Shown here: one piece after another, positions 26,532-40,557 of the stretch | How the letters are laid out: the number at the start of each line of letters is the position of its first letter | How positions within the stretch are numbered: the first letter of the stretch is position 1 | Assembly (NCBI GenBank): GCA_947652605.1 | Contig: CANTFG010000301.1 | Span: forward strand, 124,001 to 188,000 | Origin: Elmis aenea | Lineage: Eukaryota; Arthropoda; Insecta; Coleoptera; Elmidae | DNA: 64,000 bases | Direction of reading: 5' to 3' | Program-made: the position numbers and the translations under genes | Notes under the pieces: generated by a model | What the model saw: only the letters and a program-made list of their open reading frames with translations | The model's database searches: none | What the model was told of the DNA's origin: nothing

Positions 26532-29438
26532 AGCGACTATTTCTGAACAATTTTAATTATTGATTTGTATATCACAGAAACAGTTTATCCATCGCCTCTT
26601 TACATGAATACAATTGTTTTGCATATGTCTTTCAAAGAGCTGGTTTTAATTTTTACTAATTTCCTAAAAATACCGTGCTTTAGTTAATACATATGTTCCT
26701 TGTGCGACTATTTCGAAACAATTTCAATTATTGATTTGTATATGACAGGAACAGTTTATCCATCGCCTTTTTACATGAATAAAATTGTTTTGCATATGTC
26801 TTTCAATGAGCTGGTTTTAATTTTTAATAATTTCCTAAAAATACCGTGCTTTAGTTAATACATATGTTCCTTGTGCGACTATTTTGAAACAATTTCAATT
26901 ATTGATTTGTATATGACAGGAACAGTTTATCCATCGCTTCTTTACATGAATACAATTGTTTTGCATATGTCTTTCAATGAGCTGGTTTTATTTTTTAATA
27001 ATTTCCTAAAAATACCGTGCTTTAGTTAATACATATGTTCCTTGAGCGACTATTTCTAAACAATTTTAATTATTGATTTGTATATCACAGAAACAGTTTA
27101 TCCATCGCCTCTTTACATGAATACAATTGTTTTGCATATGTCTTTCAATGAGCTGGTATTAATTTTTAATAATTTCCTAAAAATACCGTGCTTTAGTTAA
27201 TACATATGTTCCTTGAGCGACTATTTCTGAACAATTTTAATTATTGATTTGTATATGACAGGAACAGTTTATCCATCGCCTCTTTACATGAATACAATTG
27301 TTTTGCATATGTCTTTCAATGAGCTGGTTTTAATTTTTAATAATTTCCTAAAAATACCGTGCTTTAGTTAATACATATGTTCCTTGAGCGACTATTTCTA
27401 AACAATTTTAATTATTGATTTGTATATCACAGGAACAGTTTATCCATCGCCTCTTTACAGGAATACATTTGTTTTGCATATGTCTTTCAATGAGCTGGTT
27501 TTAATTTTTAATAATTTCCTAAAAATACCGTGCATTAGTTAATACATATGTTCCTTGAGCGACTATTTCTGAACAATTTTAATTATTGATCTGTATATCA
27601 CAGGAACAGTTTATCCATCGCCTCTTTACATGAATACAATTGTTTTGCATATGTCTTTCAATGAGCTGGTTTTAATTTTTAATAATTTCCTAAAAATACC
27701 GTGCTTTAGTTAATACATATGTTCCTTGGGCGACTATTTCTAAACGATTTTAATTATTGATTTGTATATCACAGGAACAGTTTATCCATCGCCTCTTTAC
27801 ATGAATACAATTGTTTTGCATATGTCTTTCAATGAGCTGGTTTTAATTTTTAATAATTTCCTAAAAATACCGTGCTTTAGTTAATACATATGTTCCTTGA
27901 GCGACTATTTCTAAACAATTTTAATTATTGATTTGTATATCACAGGAACAGTTTATCCATCGCCTCTTTACATGAATACAATTGTTTTGCATATGTCTTT
28001 CAATGAGCTGGCATTAATTTTTAATAATTTCCTAAAAATACCGTGCTTTAGTTAATACATATGTTCCTTGTGCGACTATTTCGAAACTATTTTAATTATT
28101 GATTTGTATATGACAGGAACAGTTTATCCATCGCCTCTTTACATGAATACAATTGTTTTGCATATGTCTTTCAATGAGCTGGTTTTAATTTTTAATAATT
28201 TCCTAAAAATACCGTGCTTTAGTTAATACATATGTTCCTTGAGCGACTATTTCGAAACAATTTTAATTATTGATTTGTATATCACAGGAACAGTTTATCC
28301 ATCGCCTCTTTACATGAATACAATTGTTTTGCATATGTCTTTCAATGAGCTGGTTTTAATTTTTAATAATTTCCTAAAAATACCGTGCTTTAGTTAATAC
28401 ATATGTTCCTTGAGCGACTATTTCTAAACAATTTTAATTATTGATTTGTATATGACAGGAACAGTTTATCCATTGCCTCTTTACATGAATACAATTGTTT
28501 TGCATATGTCTTTCAATGAGCTGGTTTTAATTTTTAATAATTTCCTAAAAATACCGTGCTTTAGTTAATACATATGTTCCTTGAGCGACTATTTCTAAAC
28601 AATTTTAATTATTGATTTGTATATCACAGGAACAGTTTATCCATCGCCTCTTTACATGAATACAATTGTTTTGCATATGTCTTTCAATGAGCTGGTTTTA
28701 ATTTTTAATAATTTCCTAAAAATACCGTGCTTTAGTTAATACATATGTTCCTTGAGCGACTATTTCGAAACAATTTTAATTATTGATTTGTATATCACAG
28801 GAACAGTTTATCCATCGCCTCTTTACATGAATACAATTGTGTTGCATATGTCTTTCAATGAGCTGGTTTTAATTTTTAATAATTTCCTAAAAATACCGTG
28901 CTTTAGTTAATACATATGTTCCTTGAGCGACTATTTCTGAACAATTATAATTATTGATTTGTATGTCACAGAAACAGTTTATCCATCGCCTCTTTACATG
29001 AATACAATTGTTTTGCATATGTCTTTCAATGAGCTGGTATTAATTTTTAATAATTTCCTAAAAATACCGTGCTTTAGTTAATACATATGTTCCTTGAGCG
29101 ACTATTTCTAAACAATTTTAATTATTGATTTGTATATCACAGGAACAGTTTATCCATCGCCTCTTTACATGAATACAATTGTGTTGCATATGTCTTTCAA
29201 TGAGCTGGTTTTAATTTTTAATAATTTCCTAAAAATACCGTGCTTTAGTTAATACATATGTTCCTTGAGCGACTATTTCGAAACAATTTTAATTATTGAT
29301 TTGTATATCACAGGAACAGTTTATCCATCGCCTCTTTACAGGAATACAATTGTTTTGCATATGTCTTTCAATGAGCTGGTTTTAATTTTTAATAATTTCC
29401 TAAAAATACCGTGCATTAGTTAATACATATGTTCCTTG
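26532..29438. repeat. 17-mer higher-order repeat, copy 1 (2907 bp)
   Basis: Order: 9, 10, 11, 12, 13-like (with TTTCTGAAC), 14, 15, 16, 17, 18, 24, 28, 29-like, 1, 2, 1-like (TTTCTAAAC with GTGTTG), 4. It skips 19-23 and 25-27 and joins 4 back to 9. Shared rare marks with copy 2 include GATCTGTAT (type 15), AAACTATTTTAATT (type 18), ATTATAATT (type 2) and two GTGTTG monomers. The exact 17 x 171 period shows no indel between copies. Confidence 0.9.
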
Positions 29439-32345
29439 AGCGACTATTTCTGAACAATTTTAATTATTGATTTGTATATCACAGAAACAGTTTATCCATC
29501 GCCTCTTTACATGAATACAATTGTTTTGCATATGTCTTTCAAAGAGCTGGTTTTAATTTTTACTAATTTCCTAAAAATACCGTGCTTTAGTTAATACATA
29601 TGTTCCTTGTGCGACTATTTCGAAACAATTTCAATTATTGATTTGTATATGACAGGAACAGTTTATCCATCGCCTTTTTACATGAATAAAATTGTTTTGC
29701 ATATGTCTTTCAATGAGCTGGTTTTAATTTTTAATAATTTCCTAAAAATACCGTGCTTTAGTTAATACATATGTTCCTTGTGCGACTATTTTGAAACAAT
29801 TTCAATTATTGATTTGTATATGACAGGAACAGTTTATCCATCGCTTCTTTACATGAATACAATTGTTTTGCATATGTCTTTCAATGAGCTGGTTTTATTT
29901 TTTAATAATTTCCTAAAAATACCGTGCTTTAGTTAATACATATGTTCCTTGAGCGACTATTTCTAAACAATTTTAATTATTGATTTGTATATCACAGAAA
30001 CAGTTTATCCATCGCCTCTTTACATGAATACAATTGTTTTGCATATGTCTTTCAATGAGCTGGTATTAATTTTTAATAATTTCCTAAAAATACCGTGCTT
30101 TAGTTAATACATATGTTCCTTGAGCGACTATTTCTGAACAATTTTAATTATTGATTTGTATATGACAGGAACAGTTTATCCATCGCCTCTTTACATGAAT
30201 ACAATTGTTTTGCATATGTCTTTCAATGAGCTGGTTTTAATTTTTAATAATTTCCTAAAAATACCGTGCTTTAGTTAATACATATGTTCCTTGAGCGACT
30301 ATTTCTAAACAATTTTAATTATTGATTTGTATATCACAGGAACAGTTTATCCATCGCCTCTTTACAGGAATACATTTGTTTTGCATATGTCTTTCAATGA
30401 GCTGGTTTTAATTTTTAATAATTTCCTAAAAATACCGTGCATTAGTTAATACATATGTTCCTTGAGCGACTATTTCTGAACAATTTTAATTATTGATCTG
30501 TATATCACAGGAACAGTTTATCCATCGCCTCTTTACATGAATACAATTGTTTTGCATATGTCTTTCAATGAGCTGGTTTTAATTTTTAATAATTTCCTAA
30601 AAATACCGTGCTTTAGTTAATACATATGTTCCTTGGGCGACTATTTCTAAACGATTTTAATTATTGATTTGTATATCACAGGAACAGTTTATCCATCGCC
30701 TCTTTACATGAATACAATTGTTTTGCATATGTCTTTCAATGAGCTGGTTTTAATTTTTAATAATTTCCTAAAAATACCGTGCTTTAGTTAATACATATGT
30801 TCCTTGAGCGACTATTTCTAAACAATTTTAATTATTGATTTGTATATCACAGGAACAGTTTATCCATCGCCTCTTTACATGAATACAATTGTTTTGCATA
30901 TGTCTTTCAATGAGCTGGCATTAATTTTTAATAATTTCCTAAAAATACCGTGCTTTAGTTAATACATATGTTCCTTGTGCGACTATTTCGAAACTATTTT
31001 AATTATTGATTTGTATATGACAGGAACAGTTTATCCATCGCCTCTTTACATGAATACAATTGTTTTGCATATGTCTTTCAATGAGCTGGTTTTAATTTTT
31101 AATAATTTCCTAAAAATACCGTGCTTTAGTTAATACATATGTTCCTTGAGCGACTATTTCGAAACAATTTTAATTATTGATTTGTATATCACAGGAACAG
31201 TTTATCCATCGCCTCTTTACATGAATACAATTGTTTTGCATATGTCTTTCAATGAGCTGGTTTTAATTTTTAATAATTTCCTAAAAATACCGTGCTTTAG
31301 TTAATACATATGTTCCTTGAGCGACTATTTCTAAACAATTTTAATTATTGATTTGTATATGACAGGAACAGTTTATCCATTGCCTCTTTACATGAATACA
31401 ATTGTTTTGCATATGTCTTTCAATGAGCTGGTTTTAATTTTTAATAATTTCCTAAAAATACCGTGCTTTAGTTAATACATATGTTCCTTGAGCGACTATT
31501 TCTAAACAATTTTAATTATTGATTTGTATATCACAGGAACAGTTTATCCATCGCCTCTTTACATGAATACAATTGTTTTGCATATGTCTTTCAATGAGCT
31601 GGTTTTAATTTTTAATAATTTCCTAAAAATACCGTGCTTTAGTTAATACATATGTTCCTTGAGCGACTATTTCGAAACAATTTTAATTATTGATTTGTAT
31701 ATCACAGGAACAGTTTATCCATCGCCTCTTTACATGAATACAATTGTGTTGCATATGTCTTTCAATGAGCTGGTTTTAATTTTTAATAATTTCCTAAAAA
31801 TACCGTGCTTTAGTTAATACATATGTTCCTTGAGCGACTATTTCTGAACAATTATAATTATTGATTTGTATGTCACAGAAACAGTTTATCCATCGCCTCT
31901 TTACATGAATACAATTGTTTTGCATATGTCTTTCAATGAGCTGGTATTAATTTTTAATAATTTCCTAAAAATACCGTGCTTTAGTTAATACATATGTTCC
32001 TTGAGCGACTATTTCTAAACAATTTTAATTATTGATTTGTATATCACAGGAACAGTTTATCCATCGCCTCTTTACATGAATACAATTGTGTTGCATATGT
32101 CTTTCAATGAGCTGGTTTTAATTTTTAATAATTTCCTAAAAATACCGTGCTTTAGTTAATACATATGTTCCTTGAGCGACTATTTCGAAACAATTTTAAT
32201 TATTGATTTGTATATCACAGGAACAGTTTATCCATCGCCTCTTTACAGGAATACAATTGTTTTGCATATGTCTTTCAATGAGCTGGTTTTAATTTTTAAT
32301 AATTTCCTAAAAATACCGTGCATTAGTTAATACATATGTTCTTTG
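29439..32345. repeat. 17-mer higher-order repeat, copy 2 (2907 bp)
   Basis: The same 17 types follow in the same order at an offset of 2907 bases. At every diagnostic site I compared, including the rare GATCTGTAT at 30495, the two copies agree; I found no difference by eye. This looks like one of the youngest duplications in the window. It ends where type 4 is followed by type 5 at 32346, the normal ancestral step, so the right flank rejoins the full unit. Confidence 0.9.
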
Positions 32346-33888
32346 AGCGACTATTTCTGAACAATTTTAATTATTGATTTGTATGTATATCACAGGAACA
32401 GTTTATCCATCGCCTCTTTACATGAATACAATTGTTTTGCATATGTCTTTCAATGAGCTGGTTTTAATTTTTAATAATTTCCTAAAAATACCGTGCTTTA
32501 GTTAATACATATGTTCCTTGTGCGACTATTTCGAAACAATTTCAATTATTGATTTGTATATGACAGGAACAGTTTATCCATCGCCTTTTTACATGAATAC
32601 AATTGTTTTGCATATGTCTTTCAATGAGCTGGTTTTAATTTTTAATAATTTCCTAAAAATACCGTGCATTAGTTAATACATATGTTCCTTGTGCGACTAT
32701 TTCGAAACAATTTCAATTATTGATTTGTATATCACAGGAACAGTTTATCTATCGCCTCTTTACATGAATACAATTGTTTTGCATATGTCTTTCAATGAGC
32801 TGGTTTTAATTTTTAATAATTTCCTAAAAATACCGTGCTTTAGTTAATACATATGTTCCTTGAGCGACTATTTCTGAACAATTTTAATTATTGATTTGTA
32901 TATCACAGAAACAGTTTATCCATCGCCTCTTTACAGGAATACAATTGTTTTGCATATGTCTTTCAATGAGCTGGTTTTAATTTTTAATAATTTCCTAAAA
33001 ATACCGTGCTTTAGTTAATACATATGTTCCTTGAGCGACTATTTCTGAACAATTTTAATTATTGATTTGTATATCACAGAAACAGTTTATCCATCGCCTC
33101 TTTACATGAATACAATTGTTTTGCATATGTCTTTCAAAGAGCTGGTTTTAATTTTTAATAATTTCCTAAAAATACCGTGCATTAGTTAATACATATGTTC
33201 CTTGAGCGACTATTTCTGAACAATTTTAATTATTGATTTGTATATCACAGGAACAGTTTATCCATCGCCTCTTTACATGAATACAATTGTTTTGCATATG
33301 TCTTTCAAAGAGCTGGTTTTAATTTTTAATAATTTCCTAAAAATACCGTGCTTTAGTTAATACATATGTTCCTTGGGCGACTATTTCTAAACGATTTTAA
33401 TTATTGATTTGTATATCACAGGAACAGTTTATCCATCGCCTCTTTACATGAATACAATTGTTTTGCATATGTCTTTCAATGAGCTGGTTTTAATTTTTAA
33501 TAATTTCCTAAAAATACCGTGCTTTAGTTAATACATATGTTCCTTGAGCGACTATTTCTAAACAATTTTAATTATTGATTTGTATATCACAGGAACAGTT
33601 TATCTATCGCCTCTTTACATGAATACAATTGTTTTGCATATGTCTTTCAATGAGCTGGCATTAATTTTTAATAATTTCCTAAAAATACCGTGCTTTAGTT
33701 AATACATATGTTCCTTGTGCGACTATTTCGAAACTATTTCAATTATTGATTTGTATATGACAGGAACAGTTTATCCATCGCCTCTTTACATGAATACAAT
33801 TATTTTGCATATGTCTTTCAATGAGCTGGTTTTAATTTTTAATAATTTCCTAAAAATACCGTGCTTTAGTTAATACATATGTTCCTTG
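32346..33888. repeat. Link segment: 5, 6, 7, 8, 9/14 hybrid, 15, 16, 17, 18
   Basis: Nine monomers start at 32346 (175 bp), 32521, 32692, 32863, 33034, 33205, 33376, 33547 and 33718. The jump from 9 to 15 happens inside the hybrid at 33034. Type 6 here has the CTTTTTAC mark of type 10, and type 18 has a private AATTATTTTGC near 33798. Type 17 has TTTATCT, as does the copy at 38848. Confidence 0.82.
33034..33204. repeat. Hybrid monomer, type 9 left / type 14 right
   Basis: The left part is type 9 (TTTCTGAAC, CACAGAAAC, CAAAGAG). The right part lacks the TTACTAA of type 9 and ends in GCATTAG as type 14 does. The next monomer is type 15, the normal follower of 14. An exchange between a 9 and a 14, to the right of the CAAAGAG site, explains all of this and removes types 10-13. 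Confidence 0.78.
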
Positions 33889-36111
33889 AGCGACTATTTC
33901 TAAACAATTTCAATTATTGATTTGTATATCACAGGAACAGTTTATCCATCGCCTCTTTACAGGAATACATTTGTTTTGCATATGTCTTTCAATGAGCTGG
34001 TTTTAATTTTTAATAATTTCCTAAAAATACCGTGCATTAGTTAATACATATGTTCCTTGAGCGACTATTTCTGAACAATTTTAATTATTGATTTGTATAT
34101 CACAGGAACAGTTTATCCATCGCCTCTTTACATGAATACAATTGTTTTGCATATGTCTTTCAAAGAGCTGGTTTTAATTTTTAATAATTTCCTAAAAATA
34201 CTGTGCTTTAGTTAATACATATGTTCCTTGGGCGACTATTTCTAAACGATTTTAATTATTGATTTGTATATCACAGGAACAGTTTATCCATCGCCTCTTT
34301 ACATGAATACAATTGTTTTGCATATGTCTTTCAATGAGCTGGTTTTAATTTTTAATAATTTCCTAAAAATACCGTGCTTTAGTTAATACATATGTTCCTT
34401 GAGCGACTATTTCTAAACAATTTTAATTATTGATTTGTATATCACAGGAACAGTTTATCCATCGCCTCTTTACATGAATACAATTGTTTTGCATATGTCT
34501 TTCAATGAGCTGGCATTAATTTTTAATAATTTCCTAAAAATACCGTGCTTTAGTTAATACATATGTTCCTTGTGCGACTATTTCGAAACTATTTCAATTA
34601 TTGATTTGTATATGACAGGAACAGTTTATCCATCGCCTCTTTACATGAATACAATTGTTTTGCATATGTCTTTCAATGAGCTGGTTTTAATTTTTAATAA
34701 TTTCCTAAAAATACCGTGCTTTAGTTAATACATATGTTTCTTGAGCGACTGTTTCTAAACAATTTTAATTATTGATTTGTATATCACAGGAACAGTTTAT
34801 CCATCGCCTCTTTACAGGAATACAATTTTTTTGCATATGTCTTTCAATGAGCTGGTTTTAATTTTTAATAATTTCCTAAAAATACCGTGCATTAGTTAAT
34901 ACATATGTTCCTTGAGCGACTATTTCTGAACAATTTTAATTATTGATTTTTATATCACAGGAACAGTTTATCCATCGCCTCTTTACATGAATACAATGGT
35001 TTTGCACATGTCTTTCAATGAGCTGGTTTTAATTTTTAATAATTTCCTAAAAATACCGTGCTTTAGTTAATACATATGTTCCTTGAGCGACTATTTCTAA
35101 ACAATTTTAATTATTGATTTGTATATCACAGGAACAGTTTATCCATCGCCTCTTTACAGGAATACAATTGTTTTGCATATGTCTTTCAATGAGCTGGTTT
35201 TAATTTTTAATAATTTCCTAAAAATACCGTGCTTTAGTTAATACATATGTTCCTTGAGCGACTATTTCTAAACAATTTTAATTATTGAATTGTATATCAC
35301 AGGAACAGTTTATCCATCGCCTCTTTACAGGAATACAATTGTTTTGCATATGTCTTTCAATGAGCTGGTTTTAATTTTTAATAATTTCCTAAAAATACCG
35401 TGCATTAGTTAATACATATGTTCCTTGTGCGACTATTTCGAAACAATTTCAATTATTGATTTGTATATCACAGGAACAGTTTATCTATCGCCTCTTTACA
35501 TGAATACAATTGTTTTGCATATGTCTTTCAATGAGCTGGTTTTAATTTTTAATAATTTCCTAAAAATACCGTGCATTAGTTAATACATATGTTCCTTGAG
35601 CGACTATTTCGAAACAATTTTAATTATTGATTTGTATATCACAGGAACAGTTTATCCATCGCCTCTTTACATGAATACAATTGTTTTGCATATGTCTTTC
35701 AATGAGCTGGTTTTAATTTTTAATAATTTCCTAAAAATACCGTGCTTTAGTTAATACATATGTTCCTTGAGCGACTATTTCTAAACAATTTTAATTATTG
35801 ATTTGTATATGACAGGAACAGTATATCCATCGCCTCTTTACATGAATACAATTGTTTTGCATATGTCTTTCAATGAGCTGGTTTTAATTTTTAATAATTT
35901 CCTAAAAATACCGTGCTTTAGTTAATACATATGTTCCTTGAGCGACTATTTCGAAACAATTTTAATTATTGATTTGTATATCACAGGAACAGTTTATCCA
36001 TCGCCTCTTTACATGAATACAATTGTTTTGCATATGTCTTTCAATGAGCTGGTTTTAATTTTTAATAATTTCCTAAAAATACCGTGCTTTAGTTAATACA
36101 TATGTTCCTTG
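33889..36111. repeat. 13-mer higher-order repeat, copy 1 (2223 bp)
   Basis: Order: 14, 15, 16, 17, 18, 19, 20, 21, 22, 23, 24, 25, 26-like. Type 15 carries CAAAGAG, absent from type 15 elsewhere and otherwise a type 9 mark. Type 20 has GCACATGTC instead of GCATATGTC near 35004. The last monomer has TTTATCC rather than the TTTATTT of type 26. Private changes: ACTGTGC near 34200, GATTTTTATATC near 34946, GAATTGTAT near 35287. Confidence 0.88.
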
Positions 36112-38334
36112 AGCGACTATTTCTAAACAATTTTAATTATTGATTTGTATATCTCAGGAACAGTTTATCCATCGCCTCTTTACAGGAATACATTTGTTTT
36201 GCATATGTCTTTCAATGAGCTGGTTTTAATTTTTAATAATTTTCTAAAAATACCGTGCATTAGTTAATACATATGTTCCTTGAGCGACTATTTCTGAACA
36301 ATTTTAATTATTGATTTGTATATTACAGGAACAGTTTATCTATCGCCTCTTTACATGAATACAATTGTTTTGCATATGTCTTTCAAAGAGCTGGTTTTAA
36401 TTTTTAATAATTTCCTAAAAATACCGTGCTTTAGTTAATACATATGTTCCTTGGGCGACTATTTCTAAACGATTTTAATTATTGATTTGTATATCACAGG
36501 AACAGTTTATCCATCGCCTCTTTACATGAATACAATTGTTTTGCATATGTCTTTCAATGAGCTGGTTTTAATTTTTAATAATTTCCTAAAAATACCGTGC
36601 TTTAGTTAATACATATGTTCCTTGAGCGACTATTTCTAAACAATTTTAATTATTGATTTGTATATCACAGGAACAGTTTATCCATCGCCTCTTTACAGGA
36701 ATACATTTGTTTTGCATATGTCTTTCAATGAGCTGGTTTTAATTTTTAATAATTTCCTAAAAATACCGTGCATTAGTTAATACATATGTTCCTTGAGCGA
36801 CTATTTCTGAACAATTTTAATTATTGATTTGTATATCACAGGAACAGTTTATCCATCGCCTCTTTACATGAATACAATTGTTTTGCATATGTCTTTCAAT
36901 GAGCTGGTTTTAATTTTTAATAATTTCCTAAAAATACCGTGCTTTAGTTAATACATATGTTTCTTGAGCGACTGTTTCTAAACAATTTTAATTATTGATT
37001 TGTATATCACAGGAACAGTTTATCCATCGCCTCTTTACAGGAATACAATTTTTTTGCATATGTCTTTCAATGAGCTGGTTTTAATTTTTAATAATTTCCT
37101 AAAAATACCGTGCATTAGTTAATACATATGTTCCTTGAGCGACTATTTCTGAACAATTTTAATTATTGATTTGTATATCACAGGAACAGTTTATCCATCG
37201 CCTCTTTACATGAATACAATGGTTTTGCACATGTCTTTCAATGAGCTGGTTTTAATTTTTAATAATTTCCTAAAAATACCGTGCTTTAGTTAATACATAT
37301 GTTCCTTGAGCGACTATTTCTAAACAATTTTAATTATTGATTTGTATATCACAGGAACAGTTTATCCATCGCCTCTTTACAGGAATACAATTGTTTTGCA
37401 TATGTCTTTCAATGAGCTGGTTTTAATTTTTAATAATTTCCTAAAAATACCGTGCTTTAGTTAATACATATGTTCCTTGAGCGACTATTTCTAAACAATT
37501 TTAATTATTGATTTGTATATCACAGGAACAGTTTATCCATCGCCTCTTTACAGGAATACAATTGTTTTGCATATGTCTTTCAATGAGCTGGTTTTAATTT
37601 TTAATAATTTCCTAAAAATACCGTGCATTAGTTAATACATATGTTCCTTGTGCGACTATTTCGAAACAATTTTAATTATTGATTTGTATATCACAGGAAC
37701 AGTTTATCTATCGCCTCTTTACATGAATACAATTGTTTTGCATATGTCTTTCAATGAGCTGGTTTTAATTTTTAATAATTTCCTAAAAATACCGTGCATT
37801 AGTTAATACATATGTTCCTTGAGCGACTATTTCGAAACAATTTTAATTATTGATTTGTATATCACAGGAACAGTTTATTTATCGCCTCTTTACATGAATA
37901 CAATTGTTTTGCATATGTCTTTCAATGAGCTGGTTTTAATTTTTAATAATTTCCTAAAAATACCGTGCTTTAGTTAATACATATGTTCCTTGAGCGACTA
38001 TTTCTAAACAATTTTAATTATTGATTTGTATATGACAGGAACAGTATATCCATCGCCTCTTTACATGAATACAATTGTTTTGCATATGTCTTTCAATGAG
38101 CTGGTTTTAATTTTTAATAATTTCCTAAAAATACCGTGCTTTAGTTAATACATATGTTCCTTGAGCGACTATTTCGAAACAATTTTAATTATTGATTTGT
38201 ATATCACAGGAACAGTTTATCCATCGCCTCTTTACATGAATACAATTGTTTTGCATATGTCTTTCAATGAGCTGGTTTTAATTTTTAATAATTTCCTAAA
38301 AATACCGTGCTTTAGTTAATACATATGTTCCTTG
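36112..38334. repeat. 13-mer higher-order repeat, copy 2 with an internal swap (2223 bp)
   Basis: Order: 14, 15, 16, 14, 15, 19, 20, 21, 22, 23, 24, 25, 26-like. The length and period are kept, but types 17 and 18 are replaced by a second 14-15 pair (36625, 36796). This second type 15 has CAATGAG, unlike the CAAAGAG of the first. The GTTTCTTG entry to type 19 (36960) and the GCACATGTC of type 20 match copy 1. The type 24 copy at 37822 has TTTATTT, so it is a 24/26 mixture. TATCTCAGG near 36150 is private within the block. Confidence 0.87.
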
Positions 38335-40557
38335 AGCGACTATTTCTAAACAATTTTAATTATTGATTTGTATATCACAGGAACAGTTTATCCATCGCCT
38401 CTTTACAGGAATACATTTGTTTTGCATATGTCTTTCAATGAGCTGGTTTTAATTTTTAATAATTTCCTAAAAATACCGTGCATTAGTTAATACATATGTT
38501 CCTTGAGCGACTATTTCTGAACAATTTTAATTATTGATTTGTATATCACAGGAACAGTTTATCCATCGCCTCTTTACATGAATACAATTGTTTTGCATAT
38601 GTCTTTCAAAGAGCTGGTTTTAATTTTTAATAATTTCCTAAAAATACCGTGCTTTAGTTAATACATATGTTCCTTGGGCGACTATTTCTAAACGATTTTA
38701 ATTATTGATTTGTATATCACAGGAACAGTTTATCCATCGCCTCTTTACATGAATACAATTGTTTTGCATATGTCTTTCAATGAGCTGGTTTTAATTTTTA
38801 ATAATTTCCTAAAAATACCGTGCTTTAGTTAATACATATGTTCCTTGAGCGACTATTTCTAAACAATTTTAATTATTGATTTGTATATCACAGGAACAGT
38901 TTATCTATCGCCTCTTTACATGAATACAATTGTTTTGCATATGTCTTTCAATGAGCTGGCATTAATTTTTAATAATTTCCTAAAAATACCGTGCTTTAGT
39001 TAATACATATGTTCCTTGTGCGACTATTTCGAAACTATTTCAATTATTGATTTGTATATGACAGGAACAGTTTATCCATCGCCTCTTTACATGAATACAA
39101 TTGTTTTGCATATGTCTTTCAATGAGCTGGTTTTAATTTTTAATAATTTCCTAAAAATACCGTGCTTTAGTTAATACATATGTTCCTTGAGCGACTGTTT
39201 CTAAACAATTTTAATTATTGATTTGTATATCACAGGAACAGTTTATCCATCGCCTCTTTATAGGAATACAATTTTTTTGCATATGTCTTTCAATGAGCTG
39301 GTTTTAATTTTTAATAATTTCCTAAAAATACCGTGCATTAGTTAATACATATGTTCCTTGAGCGACTATTTCTGAACAATTTTAATTATTGATTTGTATA
39401 TCACAGGAACAGTTTATCCATCGCCTCTTTACATGAATACAATGGTTTTGCATATGTCTTTCAATGAGCTGGTTTTAATTTTTAATAATTTCCTAAAAAT
39501 ACCGTGCTTTAGTTAATACATATGTTCCTTGAGCGACTATTTCTAAACAATTTTAATTATTGATTTGTATATCACAGGAACAGTTTATCCATCGCCTCTT
39601 TACAGGAATACAATTGTTTTGCATATGTCTTTCAATGAGCTGGTTTTAATTTTTAATAATTTCCTAAAAATACCGTGCTTTAGTTAATACATATGTTCAT
39701 TGAGCGACTATTTCTAAACAATTTTAATTATTGATTTGTATATCACAGGAACAGTTTATCCATCGCCTCTTTACAGGAATACAATTGTTTTGCATATGTC
39801 TTTCAATGAGCTGGTTTTAATTTTTAATAATTTCCTAAAAATACCGTGCATTAGTTAATACATATGTTCCTTGTGCGACTATTTCGAAACAATTTCAAAT
39901 ATTGATTTGTATATCACAGGAACAGTTTATCTATCGCCTCTTTACATGAATACAATTGTTTTGCATATGTCTTTCAATGAGCTGGTTTTAATTTTTAATA
40001 ATTTCCTAAAAATACCGTGCATTAGTTAATACATATGTTCCTTGAGCGACTATTTCGAAACAATTTTAATTATTGATTTGTATATCACAGGAACAGTTTA
40101 TCCATCGCCTCTTTACATGAATACAATTGTTTTGCATATGTCTTTCAATGAGCTGGTTTTAATTTTTAATAATTTCCTAAAAATACCGTGCTTTAGTTAA
40201 TACATATGTTCCTTGAGCGACTATTTCTAAACAATTTTAATTATTGATTTGTATATGACAGGAACAGTATATCCATCGCCTCTTTACATGAATACAATTG
40301 TTTTGCATATGTCTTTCAATGAGCTGGTTTTAATTTTTAATAATTTCCTAAAAATACCGTGCTTTAGTTAATACATATGTTCCTTGAGCGACTATTTCGA
40401 AACAATTTTAATTATTGATTTGTATATCACAGGAACAGTTTATCCATCGCCTCTTTACATGAATACAATTGTTTTGCATATGTCTTTCAATGAGCTGGTT
40501 TTAATTTTTAATAATGTCCTAAAAATACCGTGCTTTAGTTAATACATATGTTCCTTG
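38335..40557. repeat. 13-mer higher-order repeat, copy 3 (2223 bp)
   Basis: Order as in copy 1: 14 to 25 and a 26-like copy (40387). CAAAGAG is again present in type 15. Type 20 has the normal GCATATGTC here, unlike copies 1 and 2. Private marks that are carried into the next block: GTTCATTG (39695), TTTCAAATATTG (39894) and AATAATGTCC (40511). The last seven monomers (from 39361) also form the left part of the 19-mer block. Confidence 0.87.
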
